Positions 41,645 to 49,377 of a stretch of DNA of 64,000 nucleotides are shown here, piece after piece. Origin of the DNA: JANPIX01 sp031425195 (GTDB lineage: Bacteria; Pseudomonadota; Alphaproteobacteria; Rhodobacterales; Rhodobacteraceae); the NCBI GenBank assembly GCA_031425195.1, contig JANPIX010000019.1:1-64000 (forward strand), read 5' to 3'. Position numbers and translations under genes: made by a program. Numbering within the stretch: the stretch's first letter is position 1; every line of letters starts with the position of its first letter. The notes under the pieces are model-generated. The model ran no database searches, was not told the origin of the DNA, and saw nothing but the letters and a program-made list of their open reading frames with translations.

Positions 41645-42220
41645 ATGGATCATTCGTCAAAGTTGGCTTTCGTGGCCATGGGTGCCAATCTGCCATTCGG
41701 CGAATTACTGCCTGCCATGACCCTTGACGCGGCGCTTGCGGAAATTTCGCTTGAGGGCGTTGAAATTGTTCACAAAAGCAGGCTTTTCGCGACGCCATGC
41801 TTTCCCATCGGCGCAGGCCCTGATTATGTGAATGCTGCGATATCGCTGGACATACAAAAACTTTCTGACCCGGTGTCATTGCTAGCCGTGCTTCACAAGA
41901 TCGAAGCAAGGTTTGGCCGTCTGCGCGAACAAAGGTGGGGGATGCGGACACTCGACCTGGATCTATTGGCGTTTGGGCAAACGGTTCTGCCTGATTCCAA
42001 AGTACAGTCGGAGTGGCGTGACATGGCACCAAAAGACCAACCCTTCAACACGCCCGACCGTATGATCCTGCCCCATCCGCGTCTGCAGGACCGGGCGTTC
42101 GTGCTCGTCCCGTTGGCCGATATCGCGCCGGATTGGACCCACCCCGTGACTGGAATGGATGTGCAGGCGATGCTGGCCGCCCTGCCGCAGGCCGACAGAG
42201 CGGCCGTTGTTCCTTTGTAA
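41645..42220 (+). CDS. folK: 2-amino-4-hydroxy-6-hydroxymethyldihydropteridine pyrophosphokinase
   Basis: Pyrophosphorylates hydroxymethyl-dihydropterin in folate synthesis. The 191 residues show AFVAMGANLPFG, ARFGRLREQRWGMRTLDLDL (RxxRxxDxD metal site) and MILPHPRLQDRAFVLVPLAD. It is slightly longer than E. coli FolK because of an insertion around EWRDMAPKDQPFNTP. ATG 41645 is chosen because the family core begins nine residues later. It heads the folK-rpoZ-rsh string. Confidence 0.94.
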   Translation: MDHSSKLAFVAMGANLPFGELLPAMTLDAALAEISLEGVEIVHKSRLFATPCFPIGAGPDYVNAAISLDIQKLSDPVSLLAVLHKIEARFGRLREQRWGMRTLDLDLLAFGQTVLPDSKVQSEWRDMAPKDQPFNTPDRMILPHPRLQDRAFVLVPLADIAPDWTHPVTGMDVQAMLAALPQADRAAVVPL

Positions 42221-42325
42221 TCACCCCAGCTTTGCCTGAAATACAAGTGATTGTGCGCTTGTCATTGCCCCGCCAAGGCCTTAGATACACCGACTTGCAT
42301 CCCCGTTTCTGCGATGGAGTATCCG

Positions 42326-42679
42326 ATGGCCCGTGTGACGGTTGAAGACTGCGTTGACAAAGTGCCGAACCGCTTTGAACTGGTGATGCTGGCAGCACAC
42401 CGGGCACGCGAAATCACCGCTGGTTCGCCAGCCACTGTTGACCGCGACAATGACAAGAACCCCGTCGTTTCCCTGCGCGAAATCGCCGAGGAAACCCAAG
42501 GTGCCGAAGCATTGCGTGAACGCATGATCGAAAGCCACCAGACTCAGATCGAGGTGGACGAACCGGAAGAAGATCGGATGTCACTGTTGATGGGCGCCGA
42601 CGGTGACCGCCCGATGCATGATGACATGTCCGAAGAACGGATGTTGCGCATGTTGATGGACGCGCAGGGCGACAACTAG
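42326..42679 (+). CDS. rpoZ: RNA polymerase subunit omega
   Basis: Small RNA polymerase subunit that helps assemble beta' and, in many bacteria, forms part of the ppGpp site. The 117 residues start ARVTVEDCVDKVPNRFELVM with LAAHRAREITAGS, the conserved core, then an acidic C-terminal extension (VDEPEEDRMSLL) typical of Rhodobacterales. GGAG lies 7 bases before ATG 42326. It precedes rsh by 35 bases, a conserved pairing. Confidence 0.96.
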   Translation: MARVTVEDCVDKVPNRFELVMLAAHRAREITAGSPATVDRDNDKNPVVSLREIAEETQGAEALRERMIESHQTQIEVDEPEEDRMSLLMGADGDRPMHDDMSEERMLRMLMDAQGDN

Positions 42680-42714
42680 GGTCTCAGGCCCGATCCGGCA
42701 GGGGCAACCGCGCG

Positions 42715-44832
42715 ATGATTGATGTCGACGATCTGGTTGCCCTTGTTCACAACTATAATCCCCGCAGCAATGCCGATCTGATCCGCCAAGCCTATGCTTA
42801 TGGCTTCAGGATGCATGACGGTCAGATACGTCAGTCGGGCGAGCCTTACTTCACGCATCCTGTCGCCGTCGCAGCGATCCTGACGGAGCAGCGGCTTGAT
42901 GATGCGACGATTATCACCGCCCTTTTGCATGACACGATTGAAGATACCAAATCGACCTATTCCGAAGTTGAACGCATGTTCGGCGGCGAAGTGGCCGAAC
43001 TGGTCGATGGTGTCACCAAACTGACCAACCTTCAGCTTTCGTCGGCGGAAAGCAAACAGGCCGAAAACTTTCGCAAGCTGTTCATGGCAATGTCGAAAGA
43101 CCTGCGGGTGATTTTGGTCAAACTTGCCGACCGCCTGCACAACATGCGCACCATCAAAAGCATGAAGCCGGAAAAGCAGGCCCAGAAGGCCCGCGAGACG
43201 ATGGAGATATTCGCACCCCTTGCAGGCCGGATGGGGATGCAGTGGATGCGTGAGGAACTGGAAGATCTTGCGTTTCGCGTGCTCAATCCCGACGCGCGCA
43301 ATTCCATCATTCGGCGATTTATCACCCTGCAGCGGGAAGCTGGCGATGTGGTTCACAAGATCACCGCCGACATCCGCTATGAACTGGAAAAAGCCCAGAT
43401 CGAGGCGGATGTCTACGGGCGCGCCAAGAAACCCTATTCGGTCTGGCGCAAGATGCAGGAAAAGGATCTTGCCTTTTCGCGGCTGTCCGACATTTACGGG
43501 TTTCGCGTGATCTGCGGGTCCGAAGCGGATTGTTACCGCATCATGGGCGTCATTCACCAACGCTGGCGCGCGGTCCCGGGACGTTTCAAAGACTATATCA
43601 GCCAACCGAAATCGAACGGGTATCGGTCGATACACACCACGGTTTCAGGCCGTGACGGCAAACGGGTAGAGGTTCAGATCCGCACCCGCCAGATGCACGA
43701 AGTGGCCGAGGCGGGCGTTGCGGCGCACTGGTCCTACCGCGAAGGCGTGCGCGCCGAAAACCCTTTTGCCGTCGATCCGGCGAAATGGGTATCGAGCCTG
43801 TCAGAGCGGCTTGATGAAGGCGACCATGATGAATTCATGGAAAACGTCAAACTGGAAATGTACGTCGATCAGGTGTTCTGCTTCACCCCCAAGGGCGACG
43901 TCATTCAATTGCCGCGAGGGGCGACGCCGCTCGACTATGCCTACGCGATCCATACGCGCATCGGAAACGCCTGCGTTTCGGCCAAGATTGACGGCATCCG
44001 GGTGCCCTTGTGGACAAGGTTGAAGAACGGACAGTCTGTCGAAATCATCACTGCGGAAGGCCAGCGCCCGCAATCAAGCTGGATCGACATTGTAACAACA
44101 GGGCGTGCCAAGGCCGCGATCCGACGGTCGCTGCGCGAAGAAGATCGGGGCCGTTTCGTCAAGCTGGGTCAAGAACTGGCACGGGCAGCATTTGACCATC
44201 TGGGCAAGAAAGCCACTGACAAGGCCCTGCGGACCGCCGCCAAGATGATGGGTCTTGCTGATGAAACCGATCTTCTTGCACGCATCGGCAGTGCCGAGGT
44301 GACGGCGCGCCGGGTGGTTGAAATCCTGTATCCCGAACTTGCAAGGTCGCAGGCCGACGAGGTGGATGCAGATCGTCCGGTTCTGGGCCTGACCGCGGAT
44401 CAGTCTTTCAAACGCGCGAAATGTTGCCAGCCTGTCCCGGGTGAGCGAATCGTGGGGATCACCTACCGGGGACAAGGCGTTGTCATTCACACGATTGACT
44501 GCCCGGCCTTGGAAGAATTCGAAGAACAACCCGAGCGTTGGATAGACCTGCAATGGCAAGCCGGTCGCCACGCGCCCGTCTATACTGTCAGTCTTGAAGT
44601 CACGATTTCGAACGACGCGGGGGTTTTGGGTCGCATCTGCACCCTGATCGGGGAACAGAAGGCAAATATCTCGGATTTGCACTTTGCAGACCGCAAACCC
44701 GACTTCTATCGTCTTATTCTTGACGTCGATCTGCGCGATCTTGAACATCTTCACTCTGTCATGACTGCCCTTGAAGCAGAGACAGATGTAGCTCAGATAG
44801 CAAGGCACAGGGATCTGGCGCGCAAACCCTGA
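42715..44832 (+). CDS. bifunctional (p)ppGpp synthetase/hydrolase, Rsh type
   Basis: Makes and degrades the stringent-response alarmones. The 705 residues have an HD hydrolase domain (YFTHPVAVAAIL, ALLHDTIEDT; both His-Asp motifs intact), a synthetase domain (about 230-345; RLSDIYGFRVI, SNGYRSIHTTV), TGS (about 384-446; VFCFTPKGDVIQLPRG), a conserved-Cys region (KCCQPVPGERIVG) and a C-terminal ACT domain (from about 622; LEVTISNDAGVLGRICTL). Intact HD motifs point to a SpoT-like bifunctional enzyme rather than RelA. Downstream genes follow closely. Confidence 0.96.
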   Translation: MIDVDDLVALVHNYNPRSNADLIRQAYAYGFRMHDGQIRQSGEPYFTHPVAVAAILTEQRLDDATIITALLHDTIEDTKSTYSEVERMFGGEVAELVDGVTKLTNLQLSSAESKQAENFRKLFMAMSKDLRVILVKLADRLHNMRTIKSMKPEKQAQKARETMEIFAPLAGRMGMQWMREELEDLAFRVLNPDARNSIIRRFITLQREAGDVVHKITADIRYELEKAQIEADVYGRAKKPYSVWRKMQEKDLAFSRLSDIYGFRVICGSEADCYRIMGVIHQRWRAVPGRFKDYISQPKSNGYRSIHTTVSGRDGKRVEVQIRTRQMHEVAEAGVAAHWSYREGVRAENPFAVDPAKWVSSLSERLDEGDHDEFMENVKLEMYVDQVFCFTPKGDVIQLPRGATPLDYAYAIHTRIGNACVSAKIDGIRVPLWTRLKNGQSVEIITAEGQRPQSSWIDIVTTGRAKAAIRRSLREEDRGRFVKLGQELARAAFDHLGKKATDKALRTAAKMMGLADETDLLARIGSAEVTARRVVEILYPELARSQADEVDADRPVLGLTADQSFKRAKCCQPVPGERIVGITYRGQGVVIHTIDCPALEEFEEQPERWIDLQWQAGRHAPVYTVSLEVTISNDAGVLGRICTLIGEQKANISDLHFADRKPDFYRLILDVDLRDLEHLHSVMTALEAETDVAQIARHRDLARKP

Positions 44833-44849
44833 AATATTAGGCATTTTTC

Positions 44850-45533
44850 GTGTTCAAACGACGTGACAGACGATCCTATTCCCGCATCCTGCAGGAATTC
44901 TTTTATCCTCGCGGGGGGATAATCCGTGCCACACGCTATGTGTTGCACCGGATGCGGCGGTTGCCTGACCGTCCGCATCGGGTTGCGCGGGGCGTGTTCG
45001 CGGGGTCATTGATCGGCTTCCTGCCCTTGCCGGGGCTTCAGTTTGTTGCGGCTTGGGGCGCGGCGCGCCTGATCCGTGGGAATGTGTTCGCTGCCCTTCT
45101 GGGCACGTTCAACACCAACCCCCTCACCACCCCTTTCTTTGCCGTCGCTGCAATATCCCTTGGTCACTGGATCACCGGGGTGCAGGCCCCTTTGTCTGCC
45201 GAGGCGATAGGCAGCGCCTTTGGCAGTGCCGGGCGCGATATCTGGATCAACATAAAGGCGCCGTTCACCCACCACGTTGCCAACTGGGATGGCCTGATCC
45301 AGTTCTGGCACAACGTCTATGTGCCCTATTTCGTGGGATCGCTGATCCCGGGCGTCGTGCTAAGCGCCATTGCCTATTATGTCACCATTCCGCTGGTAGA
45401 GGCGTATCAGAAGGCGCGTGAGGCAAAGTCGCATGAACGCAGCGAAAAACGCAGCAAACTGCGCAAGACAATCGCCGACGCCGCGCTACGTCTGAAGGGT
45501 AAATCAGACAGTGAAAGTGCTGGGGAACCGTGA
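44850..45533 (+). CDS. DUF2062-domain membrane protein
   Basis: A 227-residue protein with an Arg-rich N-terminus (RRDRRSYSRILQEFFYPRGG) and three to four hydrophobic helices. The DUF2062 core is VARGVFAGSLIGFLPLPGLQ and NTNPLTTPFFAVAAISLGHW. The C-terminus is a charged cytoplasmic tail (EAKSHERSEKRSKLRK). It sits between rsh and pdxJ as in other Rhodobacterales; its function is unknown. Confidence 0.9.
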   Translation: MFKRRDRRSYSRILQEFFYPRGGIIRATRYVLHRMRRLPDRPHRVARGVFAGSLIGFLPLPGLQFVAAWGAARLIRGNVFAALLGTFNTNPLTTPFFAVAAISLGHWITGVQAPLSAEAIGSAFGSAGRDIWINIKAPFTHHVANWDGLIQFWHNVYVPYFVGSLIPGVVLSAIAYYVTIPLVEAYQKAREAKSHERSEKRSKLRKTIADAALRLKGKSDSESAGEP

Positions 45534-45550
45534 CAGGAAAGTTGAAGCAA

Positions 45551-46300
45551 ATGGCGGGTTTGGGGAAACTTCGGCTTGGAGTGAACATCGATCACGTCGC
45601 AACCATTCGAAATGCACGCGGGGTGGCCTATCCCGATCCGTTGCGCGCGGCATTGCTGGCGGAAGTCGCGGGGGCTGATGGTATCACGGCCCACCTGCGC
45701 GAAGACCGCAGGCATATTGGCGACGCCGACATCGAAGCGCTGATTGCGGGGATCAGTGTTCCGCTGAATTTTGAATGTGCCGCCACCTCAGAAATGCAGG
45801 CGCTCGCCTTGCGGCACAAACCGCATGCCGTGTGCCTTGTGCCCGAAAAGCGTGAAGAACGGACCACAGAAGGCGGGCTTGATGTGGCGGGCGACGAAAA
45901 CCGGCTGGGTGACTTTATCGCCCCGCTGCGCGAGGCAGGTATCCGCGTCTCCATGTTCATCGGGCACGAACAGCGTCAGATCGATTCAAGCGCGCGCATC
46001 GGTGCCGCGGTTGTTGAACTGCATGCAGGGCACTACTGCGACCTGCACGAAGATGGTCGGTTCGATGAACGGGACGCCGAGTTGGCCGCGTTGCAGCGCG
46101 GCGCGGCCTATGCTCATTCGTTGGGCCTTGAAGTGCACGTCGGCCATGGTTTGACGTTCGACAACGTCGGCCCGATAGCCGCAATTCCGCAGGTCATGGA
46201 ACTGAATATCGGGCATTTCCTGATTGGTGAGGCTATTTTTCTTGGCCTTGGTCCCGCGATTGAGGAGATGCGGCGGCGCATGGATATCGCGCGCGCCTAA
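45551..46300 (+). CDS. pdxJ: pyridoxine 5'-phosphate synthase
   Basis: Condenses 3-amino-2-oxopropyl phosphate and deoxyxylulose-5-P to pyridoxine 5'-phosphate. The 249 residues contain LRLGVNIDHVATIRNARG, GADGITAHLREDRRHI, CLVPEKREERTTEGGLD and ELNIGHFLIGEAIFLGL. ATG 45551 is preferred, with AGGA upstream; a GTG at 45530 overlapping the DUF2062 stop is possible. In this group pdxJ is normally followed by acpS, but here three unrelated genes intervene. Its stop overlaps the end of the convergent ATP-grasp gene (46297-46300). Confidence 0.96.
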   Translation: MAGLGKLRLGVNIDHVATIRNARGVAYPDPLRAALLAEVAGADGITAHLREDRRHIGDADIEALIAGISVPLNFECAATSEMQALALRHKPHAVCLVPEKREERTTEGGLDVAGDENRLGDFIAPLREAGIRVSMFIGHEQRQIDSSARIGAAVVELHAGHYCDLHEDGRFDERDAELAALQRGAAYAHSLGLEVHVGHGLTFDNVGPIAAIPQVMELNIGHFLIGEAIFLGLGPAIEEMRRRMDIARA

Positions 46301-47250
46301 GGCTTGTGCCTTGGCCAAACGGTCAGGTGCCGCAGATTGACGTTCGCCCCTTTTGGCGTTTCAGGCACCATGGCATCGAACGTGCTGCATAACTGGGCGC
46401 GGTTCATTTCCCCTGCGGCACGTCGGCTCGGGCTTGGATGATCGGCCTCGACGAAGCCGATGGCAGGGTTGGTGTTGATCTCGTAAATCTCAACCTTGCC
46501 GTCGACAATCCCGAAATCGACCCGCCCATAGGTGCAACCGCACAGGTCAGTGATGCGGCGCATCAGATCGGCATGGGGGTAGGTGGTCATTTCCGCCAGT
46601 TCGGTGGCGTAGGTTTCTTCCGTCGCGCGGCCCAGCGTTCCTGTCTTGGCCATCCAGCCATCATCATTGACCGTCATCGCACGCAAAACCTTGTCCCCGA
46701 TGCGATAGGCGGCGTGCTTCTGAAAATGGCCAGCACCGGGGTCCGCTGCTGCGCGATACTCGACAAAGACAAGATCGGTGATCGTGAACCCTTGGGTCAA
46801 CGCCTGCTCCAGCGCCGCCGAGGCTGCGGCAGCATCGGCCAACAGATCACTGATGACGCCCCGATGCCCGGCCAAGGTGCGCAGGAAGACGGGAAAACGA
46901 ACAGGAACCTCACCAAATGCGGGAAGCCAGCAGGTAAAGCTGTTGATACCCTGTGCAAATAAAGTCCGGATCACCGACGCGCGGGATAAGAACCGGCGTG
47001 GGTCATTCAGCACCGGGAAACCAGCCTCGACCAGCGCATCGAATCTCGACGCCGCAACCTCGAGATACCAAGGATGAAGCCTGTCAAAATCAGCCAGAAC
47101 CCAAGCGCCTTGTGGCAGCGACAGCGCGGGCAGAAAATCATCCCAGCACATCTGTTGCAGTTCAATGCCAACCGTCTGCAGAACCGGCACAAGGTTTCGC
47201 GTCGTCGCCGCATATTTCCGGGTCGTGACGACAAACAGATTTCGCTGCAA
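46297..47250 (-). CDS. ATP-grasp-fold protein, likely peptide-modifying ligase
   Basis: A protein of about 317 residues in the RimK-like ATP-grasp fold. An N-terminal pre-ATP-grasp domain (NLFVVTTRKYAATTRNLVPV) is followed by FPVFLRTLAGHRG, KHAAYRIGDKVLRAM and the metal/ATP motif YGRVDFGIVDGKVEIYEINT (Asp245, Glu257, Asn259). I favour the TTG at 47250 because AAGGA lies 7 bases upstream; ATG 47295 would add 15 residues and leave only 40 bases to the divergent peptide gene. ATP-grasp enzymes join a carboxylate to an amine or hydroxyl. Beside a small peptide and an HExxH modification enzyme, a role in RiPP maturation is likely but unproven. Target residues are unknown. Confidence 0.75.
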   Translation of the reverse strand: MQRNLFVVTTRKYAATTRNLVPVLQTVGIELQQMCWDDFLPALSLPQGAWVLADFDRLHPWYLEVAASRFDALVEAGFPVLNDPRRFLSRASVIRTLFAQGINSFTCWLPAFGEVPVRFPVFLRTLAGHRGVISDLLADAAAASAALEQALTQGFTITDLVFVEYRAAADPGAGHFQKHAAYRIGDKVLRAMTVNDDGWMAKTGTLGRATEETYATELAEMTTYPHADLMRRITDLCGCTYGRVDFGIVDGKVEIYEINTNPAIGFVEADHPSPSRRAAGEMNRAQLCSTFDAMVPETPKGANVNLRHLTVWPRHKP

Positions 47251-47335
47251 AATACATTCCTTGGGCCAGCGTGATTGACAGTTGTTGTACTGCATGGCAC
47301 CCCTGTTACCACAACTCATTTTAACGGAGCGTTCC
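47251..47335. promoter_or_regulatory. divergent control region of the peptide locus
   Basis: These 85 bases separate the ATP-grasp start (TTG 47250, minus) from the peptide start (ATG 47336, plus). A perfect TTGACA hexamer lies at 47275-47280 on the plus strand, but I see no good -10 at 16-18 bases. GTTGTTGTAC (47281-47290) and GTTACCACAAC (47305-47315) form an imperfect dyad that could be an operator. Ribosome-binding sites: AAGGA for the ATP-grasp gene and GGAG for the peptide. Confidence 0.45.
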
Positions 47336-47515
47336 ATGAAAAACATTGCGATTGATCCTGCCAAACTGCTCGGCTTTCGGCTTTGCACGACCGAAGTTTC
47401 AGGAATGGCACCCGCCGATCCGGCAAACTTTGCGTTGGCCCGCCAGGAGTTGAGCGCGAAGGTCGGCACCAAGGGTGGCGGCGGCACCATTGGCACCAAA
47501 CCAATCGATCAGTAA
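47336..47515 (+). CDS. putative RiPP precursor peptide
   Basis: A 59-residue peptide. GGAG lies 6 bases before the ATG, the usual spacing. Residues 1-42 look like a leader: LLGFRLCTTEVSGMAPADPA followed by a helix-prone stretch NFALARQELSAK. The tail (residues 43-59) is sharply different: two copies of (V/I)GTK, at 43-46 and 52-55, separated by four Gly and Thr51, ending PIDQ. It has one Cys (17) in the leader part and only one acidic residue (Asp58) in the tail. No signal peptide is present. It is divergent from the ATP-grasp gene and 60 bases upstream of the HExxH enzyme gene. The precursor role is inferred from size, composition and neighbours. Confidence 0.65.
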   Translation: MKNIAIDPAKLLGFRLCTTEVSGMAPADPANFALARQELSAKVGTKGGGGTIGTKPIDQ

Positions 47516-47575
47516 TCGCGTCCTTTCAGGCAAAGACAATTGCGGCCCTTCGGTGCCGCAGTCGATAGGCAGTTT

Positions 47576-48547
47576 ATGACGGTCGATCTTTACTCATTTT
47601 TGCCCGACGCGTCGCGTGCCCGGGCACTCGATACGATCATGCATGACGAACTTGCCGCCAGCCTTGGCCATTTGGCCGATGCCACATCGACAGAATTGCC
47701 CGGTCTGAGCCGTGACATCGCAACGGCAGCCCGGCGTATCGTCGCCGGGCAGCGGATGCCACCACTCGCCTTCGCCCATTATTTTCGGCTGGCACAGGCC
47801 CTGATCATTGGCGACCGCGACTTTGCAATGACCAGCGCCAGCATGCTTTCGGACATCCCGGCCCGGCCTGTAAACCTGCCCATCCGCGCCATTGGCAACC
47901 CTGACGCCGAACCTTTGAAGGCGTTGCTGGACGAAGATATTGACCCCCTGCTGCATATGGCGCCCGTTCCGGATGCCGATGCCCAAAGCTTTCGGCACCT
48001 TGTGGGCGAGGGTCTGTCTTTGATGCAAGCCGAACTGCCCGAACTGCACGCGGAAATTACGGCGATTGTGCACGAGATTTTGCTAGGCCATGCCAAACCG
48101 GGATCAACGATGGAGTTCGACGGCGCGTCGCATTTTCAGTATTGGGGCCTGCTTATGCTTAACCCCCGCCACCACAAGACCCCTCTCGCTGTGGTGGAGG
48201 TACTGACGCACGAAGCGTCACATTCCCTTTTGTTCGGGCTGACGGCGCGGGAGCCGTTGGTGCACAACGGCGAAGATGAACGCTATGCCTCGCCGTTGCG
48301 CGATGATGCCCGGCCGATGTACGGGATCTACCACGCCACCTATGTATCTGCACGGATGGCCTGGGCGATGGAGCGGCTTGCCGCGTCTTCTACTTTGCCC
48401 GCGTCCGACCGCGCAATTGCTGCTGATCTTGCCCGCGCCGACCGTGAGAATTTTCACAAAGGCTATGACGTCGTTAAGGCTCATGCGCGGATGTCGGAAA
48501 CGGGGGAAAAGGCGATGGCCGCCGCCGTTGCATGGATTTCCGCCTGA
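47576..48547 (+). CDS. HExxH-motif peptide-modification protein (aKG-HExxH hydroxylase-like)
   Basis: A 323-residue protein with VEVLTHEASHSLLFGL (His212, Glu213, His216) and, further on, YASPLRDDARPMYGIYHATY (His253), the pattern of the HEXXH-motif putative peptide-modification family known from RiPP clusters. As I recall, some members have been shown to be Fe(II)/2-oxoglutarate peptide beta-hydroxylases and not proteases; His212, His216 and a later His would then bind iron. The first 190 residues are mainly helical and less conserved-looking. ATG 47576 has AGG 7 bases upstream. It follows the candidate precursor by 60 bases on the same strand and precedes acpS by 20 bases. Confidence 0.8.
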   Translation: MTVDLYSFLPDASRARALDTIMHDELAASLGHLADATSTELPGLSRDIATAARRIVAGQRMPPLAFAHYFRLAQALIIGDRDFAMTSASMLSDIPARPVNLPIRAIGNPDAEPLKALLDEDIDPLLHMAPVPDADAQSFRHLVGEGLSLMQAELPELHAEITAIVHEILLGHAKPGSTMEFDGASHFQYWGLLMLNPRHHKTPLAVVEVLTHEASHSLLFGLTAREPLVHNGEDERYASPLRDDARPMYGIYHATYVSARMAWAMERLAASSTLPASDRAIAADLARADRENFHKGYDVVKAHARMSETGEKAMAAAVAWISA

Positions 48548-48567
48548 CGGGCGTGTAACCTTTCCAC

Positions 48568-48984
48568 ATGATCCTTGGCATCGGCACTGATCTTGCGAAT
48601 ATCGAGCGTATCGAGGCAACGCTTGCCCGCTTTGGCGACCGTTTTCGTGACCGCGTTTTTACGGACCACGAACAGACCAAGGCGGAAGGTCGCAGGAACA
48701 TAGCCGCGACCTATGCGAAACGCTGGGCGGCGAAAGAGGCATGCTCCAAGGCGCTGGGCACTGGCCTTCGAATGGGTATCAGTTGGAAAGACATGGCCGT
48801 TTCCAATCTGCGCAGCGGGCAGCCTGTCATGCACCTGACGGGTTGGGCAGCTGCGCGCCTTGTGGAAATGACACCAGAAGGTCACCGCGCCGTGGTTCAT
48901 GTGACGTTGACCGACGATCATCCTTGGGCACAAGCCTTTGTCCTGATCGAGGCTGTTCCCAACGACCCAAGCGACGCGTCATAG
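48568..48984 (+). CDS. acpS: holo-[acyl-carrier-protein] synthase
   Basis: Attaches phosphopantetheine to ACP. The 138 residues show ILGIGTDLANIERIEATLAR with the Mg-binding Asp, and YAKRWAAKEACSKALGTGL with the conserved W/FxxKEA motif. In Rhodobacterales acpS usually follows pdxJ and precedes lepB; here it follows the peptide-modification locus and converges on mutT (6-base overlap). Confidence 0.95.
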   Translation: MILGIGTDLANIERIEATLARFGDRFRDRVFTDHEQTKAEGRRNIAATYAKRWAAKEACSKALGTGLRMGISWKDMAVSNLRSGQPVMHLTGWAAARLVEMTPEGHRAVVHVTLTDDHPWAQAFVLIEAVPNDPSDAS

Positions 48985-49377
48985 CCAATCGCGCAAGATC
49001 GGAATGAGCGGCAGGTCGGCAGGTGGCATCGGATAGTCGCGAAGTTTTTCAGGCCGCACCCATGCCAGCGCCTGCCCTTCGGCCCCATGCGCGATGCCAC
49101 CCCATTTGCGGCAGGCAAACAATGGCATCAGCAGGTGAAATTCAGGGTAAGTGTGGCTGGCGAATGTCAGGGGGGCGAGACAGGACGACCAGGTTTCGAT
49201 CCCCAACTCTTCATGCAGTTCCCGGATCAGGGCGGCTTCGGGCGTCTCACCCGGCTCCACCTTGCCACCGGGAAATTCCCACAATCCCGCCAGCGATTTG
49301 CCTTCCGGCCGCTGGGTCAGAAGGACCCGCCCATCCCGATCGATCAGCGCAACCGCCGACACGAGGACCGTTTTCAC
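48979..49377 (-). CDS. mutT: 8-oxo-dGTP diphosphatase, MutT type
   Basis: Nudix enzyme of 132 residues that removes 8-oxo-dGTP and prevents A:T to C:G errors. The Nudix box is WEFPGGKVEPGETPEAALIR followed by ELHEELGI; LLTQRPEGKSLAGLWEFPGG before it is the typical MutT substrate region. It overlaps argJ by 4 bases and is the last gene of the parvulin-argJ-mutT minus-strand unit. Confidence 0.93.
   Translation of the reverse strand: MKTVLVSAVALIDRDGRVLLTQRPEGKSLAGLWEFPGGKVEPGETPEAALIRELHEELGIETWSSCLAPLTFASHTYPEFHLLMPLFACRKWGGIAHGAEGQALAWVRPEKLRDYPMPPADLPLIPILRDWL

Noticed and set aside
47296..47499. N-terminal extension of the ATP-grasp protein back to 47499
   Set aside because: It would run antisense through the whole precursor peptide gene, is Pro/Ser-rich and unlike an ATP-grasp N-terminus.
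46297..48547. Classical graspetide (microviridin-like) cluster
   Set aside because: The peptide tail has a single acidic residue and no TxRxPSD-like core, so multiple ester or amide rings cannot form.
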